6,900 nucleotides of DNA from the NCBI GenBank assembly GCA_043778315.1, contig JAYWGJ010000176.1:1-6900 (forward strand), written 5' to 3'. The position numbers and the translations under genes are program-made. The stretch is from JBEEMU01 sp043778315 (GTDB lineage: Bacteria; Bacteroidota; Bacteroidia; Chitinophagales; Saprospiraceae). The notes under the pieces are model-generated. The model worked only from the letters and a program-made list of their open reading frames with translations, was not told where the DNA came from and ran no database searches. Below are positions 1 to 5,218 of the stretch, piece by piece; positions within the stretch are counted from its first letter, which is position 1, and every line of letters starts with the position of its first letter.

Positions 1-1538
1 TTAGCGTTAAATTTTTCGGCTAAATCGTTGGCGCGTTCGGCGTAAGCTGCCGCGTTTGTCCAAGTTGGATTGAGTACCTCCGACGGCACGTCGGGGCAAG
101 TGGTCGGCATCTGCAAACCAAAACCAGGCAGTTCGCGGAACGCTACTTTACTGAGTTCGCCGTTGAGCGCGGCGGTAATCATCGCCCGCGTGAAACGCAA
201 TTTCATGCGCTCGCCTTGTCCGTACTCGCCGCCGTTCCAGCCCGTATTGATGAGCCAAACGTTGGCTTGGTGTTTTTGCATTTTTTCGCCGAGCATCGTC
301 GCGTACTGCGTAGGGTGCAACGGCAAAAACGCCGCACCGAAACACGCCGAAAACGTAGGCTGCGGCTCGGTTACGCCCGCTTCTGTACCTGCTACTTTGG
401 CGGTGTAGCCGTTGATAAAATAAAATTTTGCTTGTCCGGGCGTAAGTCGCGAAATAGGCGGCAAGATGCCAAAAGCATCGCAAGTTAAGAAAAATATATT
501 TTTCGGGTGTCCGCCCACCGACGGCTCGAGCGCGTTCGCGATATGGTGTATCGGGTACGAAACGCGGGTATTTTCGGTGATATCGCTGCGCGAGTAATCA
601 GGCGTGCGCGTACCTTCGTGACAAATAATATTTTCTAATATCGCGCCGTGCTTGATAGCTGCGTATATTTCGGGTTCTTTTTCGGAAGTGAGGTCGATGG
701 TTTTGGCGTAGCAGCCGCCCTCGAAGTTGAACACGCCCTTGTCCGACCAGCCGTGTTCGTCGTCGCCGATGAGGTCGCGATTTGGGTCTGCGCTGAGGGT
801 CGTTTTGCCCGTCCCTGATAAGCCAAAAAAGATAGCGGTGTCGCGTTTTTCGCGCCCTACATTAGCGGAGCAGTGCATCGACAACACATTTTTTTGGTGT
901 GGCAACACCCAATTCAATATCGTAAAAATGCCTTTTTTGATTTCGCCCGTGTAGCCCGAGCCGCAAATTAAAATACGTTTTTTGGTAAAATCGATAATAG
1001 AGGCGTTGTGCTGACGGGTGCCATCAACGGCAGCATCGGCGAGGAACGAGGGGACGCACAATATCGTCCAGCCCGTTTTGATGCCCTCGAGTTCTGCCGC
1101 TTCGGGACGAATAAACATATTGCGCGCAAAATGATTTGCCCACGGCGTTTCGGAAATTACGCGCACATTGATGCGGTATTTCACATCGGCACAAGCGTAC
1201 AAGTCGCTGATATACACTTCTTTGCGGCGCAGATGCGCACACATTTTGTCGTATAAAGCGTCAAATTTGTCCGCCGCAAACGGCTGATTGATGTGGTTCC
1301 AATCTACGCTGTCGTGCGTGAGTGCGTCATCAACCGTGAATTTATCCTTTGGGCTTCTGCCCGTAAACTCGCCCGTATTGACCATTATCGCGCCCGTATC
1401 CGAAAGCGTACCTTCGCCTTTACTGATAGTATGCTCCACGAGTTCGGTACTCGATAAGTTCCAGTAAGCGCGTTTTACGCCGCCAATACCGAGTTTGCGG
1501 AGCGTAATTTTTGGATTTTTAAGACCTATTTCTTTCAT
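1..1538 (-). CDS. pckA: ATP-dependent phosphoenolpyruvate carboxykinase, C-terminal end cut off by window edge
   Basis: This cytosolic enzyme interconverts oxaloacetate plus ATP with phosphoenolpyruvate, CO2 and ADP (EC 4.1.1.49), the entry to gluconeogenesis; in some fermenting bacteria it runs toward oxaloacetate. Read from ATG at 1538, the frame is open to the window edge: 512 full codons plus two bases, against about 535-540 residues in the family, so only the last stretch is missing (visible end ...AEKFNA). Landmarks: substrate-binding TGRSPKDKF at 59-67 (Arg61); YTGEIKKG followed by MHCSANVG; the ATP P-loop GLSGTGKTT at 239-247 (Lys245); the metal-binding LIGDDEHGW at 256-264 (Asp259, Asp260); and the C-terminal nucleotide-site region with NTGWNGGEYGQG and RMKLRFTRAM. 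The P-loop form identifies the ATP-dependent rather than the GTP-dependent family. The ATG is preceded by an A/T-only run with no Shine-Dalgarno site. No frameshift or missing catalytic residue was seen. The gene is divergent from the murI unit. Confidence 0.97.
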   Translation of the reverse strand, partial: MKEIGLKNPKITLRKLGIGGVKRAYWNLSSTELVEHTISKGEGTLSDTGAIMVNTGEFTGRSPKDKFTVDDALTHDSVDWNHINQPFAADKFDALYDKMCAHLRRKEVYISDLYACADVKYRINVRVISETPWANHFARNMFIRPEAAELEGIKTGWTILCVPSFLADAAVDGTRQHNASIIDFTKKRILICGSGYTGEIKKGIFTILNWVLPHQKNVLSMHCSANVGREKRDTAIFFGLSGTGKTTLSADPNRDLIGDDEHGWSDKGVFNFEGGCYAKTIDLTSEKEPEIYAAIKHGAILENIICHEGTRTPDYSRSDITENTRVSYPIHHIANALEPSVGGHPKNIFFLTCDAFGILPPISRLTPGQAKFYFINGYTAKVAGTEAGVTEPQPTFSACFGAAFLPLHPTQYATMLGEKMQKHQANVWLINTGWNGGEYGQGERMKLRFTRAMITAALNGELSKVAFRELPGFGLQMPTTCPDVPSEVLNPTWTNAAAYAERANDLAEKFNA

Positions 1539-1673
1539 AAAAAATAATATTTTTTGATTAGAAGTGTGAAATCTACTCTTTTTTGATTTTTAAATTATGC
1601 AATATTAATCCATCGTTTTTAATTCTTTTGGTAAACGAAATATCGCGATTTAAGTTGTAATTAAATTACGGCA

Positions 1674-1681
1674 CAAAATTA
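1674..1681 (-). promoter_or_regulatory. possible −7 promoter element for pckA
   Basis: On the minus strand this site reads TAATTTTG, an exact match to the Bacteroidota primary-sigma −7 consensus TAnnTTTG. No TTG or TTTG −33 element occurs at the expected 17-23 base spacing upstream, so the match is incomplete. If used, transcription would start near 1668 and pckA would carry an untranslated leader of about 130 bases. An eight-base match with two free positions is easy to find by chance in AT-rich DNA, so confidence is low. Confidence 0.3.
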
Positions 1682-1766
1682 GCGAAAATTCACTATTGCA
1701 GTATCTAAATTACGATATTATTTTTATAAAAAATTTTATTCTGTTTCAATGGTTTCAAATAAATTT

Positions 1767-1774
1767 TAATTTTG
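1767..1774 (+). promoter_or_regulatory. isolated −7-like element, plus strand
   Basis: This is a second plus-strand TAATTTTG, identical to the core of the better promoter at 1956-1963, but I see no TTG −33 element 17-23 bases upstream. Transcription from here would read through the octamer repeat before reaching the small membrane protein gene. It may be a weak alternative promoter or a chance match. Confidence 0.2.
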
Positions 1775-1878
1775 GTTTATGTATAACGATTTTTTAATAT
1801 GTATGTAATTGTAGATATTATTGATTAACTGTATTGTACAAACGGGCAAAAGCGGTTTGAGTGTAAAAGTTTTTAGAC

Positions 1879-1917
1879 GCAGAGAAGCAGAGGAGCAGAG
1901 AAGCAAAGATGCAGAGG
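1879..1917 (+). repeat. 8-bp tandem repeat, consensus GCAGAGAA, nearly five copies
   Basis: Units start at 1879, 1887, 1895, 1903 and 1911 and read GCAGAGAA, GCAGAGGA, GCAGAGAA, GCAAAGAT and GCAGAGG (the last lacks one base). Copies 1 and 3 are identical and the others differ by one or a few bases. The array is purine-rich on the plus strand, with one C per unit, and stands out against the surrounding AT-rich DNA. It ends 15 bases before the −33-like element of the murI-side promoter. Function is unknown; similar short GCAGAG/GCAAAG tandem arrays occur in intergenic regions of various bacteria. Confidence 0.85.
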
Positions 1918-1932
1918 TTTTTGAGTATTGCA

Positions 1933-1963
1933 GTTGGCAGGTTTGTTTTTTTTAGTAATTTTG
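1933..1963 (+). promoter_or_regulatory. Bacteroidota-type promoter for the small protein-murI unit
   Basis: A −7 element TAATTTTG at 1956-1963 matches the consensus TAnnTTTG exactly. A −33-like GTTG at 1933-1936 lies 19 bases upstream, within the spacing known for this sigma factor class. A TTTG at 1942-1945 is too close to serve. Transcription would begin around 1967-1970, giving a leader of about 90 bases before the ATG at 2059. This is the best promoter match in the window and is correctly oriented for the downstream pair. Confidence 0.6.
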
Positions 1964-1974
1964 CAGTCAAAACG

Positions 1975-1986
1975 AAAAACGTTTTT
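1975..1986. promoter_or_regulatory. perfect 12-bp palindrome in the murI-unit leader
   Basis: AAAAACGTTTTT is a perfect inverted repeat about 5-17 bases downstream of the inferred transcription start. Its position would suit a dimeric repressor, or it could form a small hairpin with the preceding CAAAACG. No known regulator site is recognised, and A/T palindromes arise readily by chance. Confidence 0.3.
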
Positions 1987-2058
1987 GGCGTAGCAATAGT
2001 ATCTCAACTTTAATGCTGTAAACAATGTTACACTATAATATTATAAACTAAAATAATA

Positions 2059-2223
2059 ATGGATAATACTCCGATAGATAACGAACCGACGGGAGGTAAT
2101 AGGTTTTTGCTGTGGCTGAAACGCGTGGGCTGGCTCGGTTTTTTCTTTTTTTTAGGAAAAGGGATTATATGGATTTTGGTGTTTTTGGGCGCGGGTAAGT
2201 TTTTTAGCAATTTATTTTCGTAA
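2059..2223 (+). CDS. small hydrophobic membrane protein (54 aa) of unknown function, coupled to murI
   Basis: The frame encodes 54 residues, starting MDNTPIDNEP and ending NLFS. After a short polar, acidic N-terminus (1-14) come a basic/aromatic stretch (LWLKRVGW, 18-25), a phenylalanine-rich hydrophobic run (27-32), the pattern LGKGIIW (32-38) and a second hydrophobic run (39-50). This predicts one or two inner-membrane segments. The ATG follows an A-rich tract without a Shine-Dalgarno site, usual in this phylum. Its TAA shares one base with the murI ATG (TAATG), so the two are almost certainly one transcript and probably translationally coupled, which is the strongest argument that the frame is real. 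It also follows a good promoter. I do not recognise a named family; a role tied to envelope or peptidoglycan synthesis is inference from position only. The gene contains T6 and T8 runs interrupted by a single C. Confidence 0.8.
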   Translation: MDNTPIDNEPTGGNRFLLWLKRVGWLGFFFFLGKGIIWILVFLGAGKFFSNLFS

Positions 2224-3050
2224 TGAATACGGCTTCGCAACCTATCGGCGTGTTCGACTCGGGCATCGGCGGCTTGACCGTAGCGCACGCGCTCGCTAAA
2301 CGCCTCCCGAACGAGCAACTGATTTACTTCGGCGATACGGCGCATTTGCCCTACGGCGACAAATCGGCGGACGCTATACGTTATTTTTGCTTAAAAATCG
2401 GTAAATTCCTACTCGAGCAAAACTGCAAGTGCATTGTTATCGCCTGCAACTCGGCGGCAGCGACCGCAGGTCAAGTGATGCGCGAATTTTTCGGTAACAG
2501 CGTTCCTATTATAGATGTGATAGAGCCGTTAGTGCAGCACGTCGCCGCGCAGGCGCGCTACCGCAAAGTGGGCGTTATCGCTACAAAAGCGACTATCGGC
2601 TCGGGCGTTTACGAGCGGCGACTGCGTGAGTTGCGTCCGCAAAGCCTCGATATCGCCGCGCTCGCTACGCCGCTTTTAGTGCCGATGATAGAAGAAGGTT
2701 TTTTCAAAAACAATATCAGCCGAACGATTATAGATGCGTATTTGGCGAACGAAACGCTGCAAGGCATCGACGCGCTGCTGCTCGCCTGTACACATTATCC
2801 GTTGATACACAAAGAAATAGCTGCTTTTTATGATAATAAAATCGACGTTCTCGACTCCAATACCGTTGCTGCCGAAGCCGTCGCTGCCGCGCTCACTCGC
2901 TTAGGTTTACTAAGTACGGAGCGTGCTGCGCCACATCGCTTTTTGGTTTCGGACTATACCGACTCGTTCGATTACACGGCGCGACTTTTTTATCCGAACG
3001 AAAAATTCCACTTAGAATTACATAATATTTGGGAGGAACGACTATCGTAA
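2223..3050 (+). CDS. murI: glutamate racemase
   Basis: MurI converts L-glutamate to D-glutamate, which MurD adds to UDP-MurNAc-L-Ala in cytoplasmic peptidoglycan synthesis (EC 5.1.1.3). It is a cofactor-independent racemase using two cysteines. The 275 residues are the usual length. Visible signatures are GVFDSGIGGLTV at 9-20 (Asp12, Ser13), YFGDTAHLPYG at 35-45, the first catalytic cysteine in VIACNSAAA (Cys75, Asn76), the MIEEG segment (155-159) and the second cysteine in LLLACTHYPLI (Cys189, Thr190, His191), followed by DSNTVAAEAV (211-220). Both halves of the Asp/Glu racemase fold are complete. The start is fixed by the homologous N-terminus beginning just before GVFDSG and by the TAATG overlap with the small upstream gene. 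Expression probably depends on the promoter at 1933-1963. The gene converges on the T9SS cargo gene, with a hairpin between them. Confidence 0.97.
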   Translation: MNTASQPIGVFDSGIGGLTVAHALAKRLPNEQLIYFGDTAHLPYGDKSADAIRYFCLKIGKFLLEQNCKCIVIACNSAAATAGQVMREFFGNSVPIIDVIEPLVQHVAAQARYRKVGVIATKATIGSGVYERRLRELRPQSLDIAALATPLLVPMIEEGFFKNNISRTIIDAYLANETLQGIDALLLACTHYPLIHKEIAAFYDNKIDVLDSNTVAAEAVAAALTRLGLLSTERAAPHRFLVSDYTDSFDYTARLFYPNEKFHLELHNIWEERLS

Positions 3051-3067
3051 AAAATCATATTTCCATC

Positions 3068-3125
3068 AAAAAAAAGGTAAAAAAGGTGTACAATCTGTAT
3101 TATTGCTAATACAAATTGTACACCT
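3068..3125 (-). terminator. long hairpin terminator between convergent genes
   Basis: The inverted repeat at 3084-3102 and 3107-3125 forms an 11-bp stem, a C/A mismatch, a further 7 bp and a TTGC loop. For minus-strand transcripts the stem is followed by five U, ACC, then eight U (3083 down to 3068), a good intrinsic terminator 24 bases after the stop of the T9SS cargo gene. For plus-strand transcripts the hairpin starts 33 bases after the murI stop but is followed by AAATTATTAGTTTT, a poorer U-tract, so it may work in both directions but better on the minus strand. Confidence 0.85.
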
Positions 3126-3149
3126 AAATTATTAGTTTTGATAATAAAG

Positions 3150-5174
3150 CTATCTTACTTTTACTATTTTGGTAACGTTTGTTACGCCGTTATTATCTAA
3201 TACGAGCATATAAGTTCCGTCGGCGTAGTTGCCAAGATTTACGTCGTGAAAGTTCAAACCCTCGATAGCGTTATCGCGCTCGGTGAGCAGCACTCTACCG
3301 AGTACATCAACAACGGAAAACGTGACTGATGTAGCTTCATCAGAGCTGTACTCTACTTTCACCTCGTCGGTAGTCGGTACAGGATAAACCGTTACGGTGC
3401 CATTATTATTGCGCTTGCGCTCCAGTATAACCACATTAGCAGCCAACTGCGCGCTGCCGTCCGCGTCGATATTGCGCAAGCGATAATAGGATTTCACTAT
3501 AGGTTTGGCATCTACCAAACTATACGAAACGGCTACATTGCTGTTGCCTGCGGCGCGTTTGCGTCCTATTTCCGTCCAGTTATTATTGCCGTCCGCTGAC
3601 CGCTCTACGACGTGCCACGCCGAGTTTTGCTCAGTCGCGGTTGTCCAGTATAGGTCATTTTGCGCGCCGTTTATCTTACCATCAAAACTGAGTAGCGTGA
3701 TAGGCAACGGTGTACAAGGTACGGTGCTGCTATAACAAGCGGCGGGTGCGGTTGCTATCAAATAAGACTCCGTAGCTGCCGTTGCCGAGGCTGCCGCAGG
3801 ACGCGCCGCAAAAGTAGTGCGCGCGCCCGAGCCACAGCCCGCAGGCAAGGGCGCAGAAGGGTAAGAGGCAGAAGTAGTATAATGCAAATCTGCTGTGCCT
3901 GCCGCCGAGGTCACTACGCCTTGTTGAAAGCCAAAAGTACTCGCTACCGCTTGCGATTGCGCTGTACCCACATTCGGGTTAGCGTTAAGCGTAGCGGGTG
4001 TACAAGCTACGGTAGCAGGCGTGTTGTAATTAGTTAGAGTAGCGTAAATACGATAATCACCCGAAGCAACCGTACTATTAATTACGTTATAAAAAGCGGT
4101 CATTAGTGCCGTTGGAACTGACGTACCTTTGGTGTTAGTAGCGGTTTGTTGTACCCGTGAAAAATAAGTACCTGCACCTGCGCCAATAACACCTACGGGG
4201 CGATAAAACCCTGTTTCGTCAGCCGTAGGGAACAAATAATCGCCGCTTGTGGTGGTGCGTGCTAAGCGACCACGCGTACTGTTTGTACTCGTCACATAAC
4301 CCGTTGTGGTTGCTGCCGAATTTTGCGACGTGAGCGACATACCGATAGCACTTGACGCACCTGCGCCACCGCTCGCCGTAGCTACGCGAGTGATAGCCGC
4401 GCCCGAAGCTGCGCCTGCGGCGGTTGCTTCGTTGGTTGGGTTGCGTACCCAAGCTAAATTGTCTTGGGTAGCCAATACCGAGCCGTTAAGGAAGAGCGTA
4501 CCCGAGTTAAGCGACGCGCCTGAACCGCCCACACCGATTTCTACGTCGCCGAGGTCGGTGTTGTCGTTATTGGTGCTGCCTGCTGCGCCAATAATGGTTT
4601 TGGTGGCATCGCCCTCGAGCGAAAGGTTGTAAAAAACCATATCGCTGGCGGCTTGGGCGGTTTTGCCTGCTAGGTTTTGCGCGCCGCTCATCAAGTGAAC
4701 CGTGCCGCCCCAAGCGGCTAATTGCGTCGCCGTCACCGTCCCTGATGGCGTACCCGTCACCGTAGGCAACGTACCCGTAAGCTCGCTGCCTGCGGGTTTG
4801 GTCGTTTTGTCGTAGCCGAAAATGAATTGGGCGTTGGTGGCGTTGCGCACGTCGCCTGGCGTACCCGTATTGGCATTCACAAATAAGCCACCGTCGACGA
4901 TGACATTGCCTGTGCCAGTACCCGTGAACGTACCCCCAGCGATATTAGACTCGCCCACAGGCGAAGCCGTATTGACCGCCGAGATGCCGCCTTGTATGTA
5001 CATGAATGCGTTAGCACCGCTTTGTATGTATATTTCGGGCGTAGCAGCGTCGTCGCCCGCTACAAACACGACTTGTTGCGCCTGCTGCGCCTGCGCCCCG
5101 AACGACAGCACCGATAGCAGCATGGACATCAATCCGATGGCTATCTTCGTTTTTAGTTTATATTGTTGAAACAT
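3150..5174 (-). CDS. secreted surface protein with C-terminal T9SS type A sorting domain
   Basis: This 674-residue protein is a predicted type IX secretion cargo: exported by Sec, moved across the outer membrane and normally anchored or released after its C-terminal domain is cleaved. A signal peptide is clear: basic start (KLKTK), hydrophobic core at about 11-26 and AQA before a likely cleavage at 29/30. Residues 30-300 are rich in Gly, Ala, Thr, Ser and Asn, suggesting an extended beta-rich region. A segment at about 302-326 (GRLARTTTSGDYLFP...FYRP) resembles one common in Bacteroidota surface proteins. A PLPITLLSF motif at 489 opens a fibronectin-like domain ending at YYRLRNIDADG. The sorting domain (about 594-674) shows VYPVP, then VVDVLGRVLL, then DGTYMLVL, and ends KIVKVR. 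Cysteines occur only at about 391-487. The start ATG follows A/T-rich sequence; no promoter is visible in the 44-base gap from the upstream gene, so co-transcription is likely. The ligand or specific role cannot be read from the sequence. Confidence 0.92.
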   Translation of the reverse strand: MFQQYKLKTKIAIGLMSMLLSVLSFGAQAQQAQQVVFVAGDDAATPEIYIQSGANAFMYIQGGISAVNTASPVGESNIAGGTFTGTGTGNVIVDGGLFVNANTGTPGDVRNATNAQFIFGYDKTTKPAGSELTGTLPTVTGTPSGTVTATQLAAWGGTVHLMSGAQNLAGKTAQAASDMVFYNLSLEGDATKTIIGAAGSTNNDNTDLGDVEIGVGGSGASLNSGTLFLNGSVLATQDNLAWVRNPTNEATAAGAASGAAITRVATASGGAGASSAIGMSLTSQNSAATTTGYVTSTNSTRGRLARTTTSGDYLFPTADETGFYRPVGVIGAGAGTYFSRVQQTATNTKGTSVPTALMTAFYNVINSTVASGDYRIYATLTNYNTPATVACTPATLNANPNVGTAQSQAVASTFGFQQGVVTSAAGTADLHYTTSASYPSAPLPAGCGSGARTTFAARPAAASATAATESYLIATAPAACYSSTVPCTPLPITLLSFDGKINGAQNDLYWTTATEQNSAWHVVERSADGNNNWTEIGRKRAAGNSNVAVSYSLVDAKPIVKSYYRLRNIDADGSAQLAANVVILERKRNNNGTVTVYPVPTTDEVKVEYSSDEATSVTFSVVDVLGRVLLTERDNAIEGLNFHDVNLGNYADGTYMLVLDNNGVTNVTKIVKVR

Positions 5175-5218
5175 ATATTTTTATTTTATGGTATTAAAGG
5201 ATATGGTTTGCGCGTTCC

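Larger units (their letters stand above)
1539..2058. other. AT-rich divergent intergenic spacer (pckA / small membrane protein-murI)
   Basis: These 520 bases lie between two divergent starts and contain no plausible coding frame on either strand; stop codons are dense throughout. Composition is strongly A/T, especially 1681-1850, in contrast to the flanking genes. Supported contents are an 8-bp tandem repeat (1879-1917), a plus-strand promoter (1933-1963), a minus-strand −7-like site (1674-1681), a second plus-strand −7-like site (1767-1774) and a perfect 12-bp palindrome (1975-1986). I saw no tRNA, rRNA or recognisable riboswitch. The block at about 1682-1878 is otherwise unexplained and may only be relaxed AT-rich DNA. 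Confidence 0.75.

Noticed and set aside
70..488. Overlapping open frames on both strands within the pckA C-terminal half
   Set aside because: They are shadows of pckA, whose conserved motifs run without a break through this region; the alternative translations are Arg/Ser/Pro-rich and match nothing recognised.
1642..1649. ATCGCGAT palindrome in the pckA leader
   Set aside because: An eight-base palindrome with no paired copy or clear positional relation to a promoter is too weak to call an operator.
1879..1917. The octamer array as a CRISPR array
   Set aside because: Units are contiguous 8-mers without spacers, and no cas gene is present.
2028..2345. 105-residue minus-strand frame opposite the small membrane protein and the 5' end of murI
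   Set aside because: It lies antisense to two better-supported genes, its Lys/Pro-rich part is the complement of the T-rich tract, and it has no recognisable motif or promoter.
4740..4935. Recurrent GTACCCGT motifs as a DNA repeat or regulatory element
   Set aside because: They are in frame and encode Thr-Gly-Thr in a low-complexity protein region; spacing is irregular and explained by amino-acid bias.
4306..5169. Plus-strand frames of about 108-115 residues opposite the T9SS cargo gene
   Set aside because: They arise from the biased Ala/Thr/Gly codons of the real gene on the minus strand; their Pro/Ala/Val-rich translations are typical of antisense shadows.
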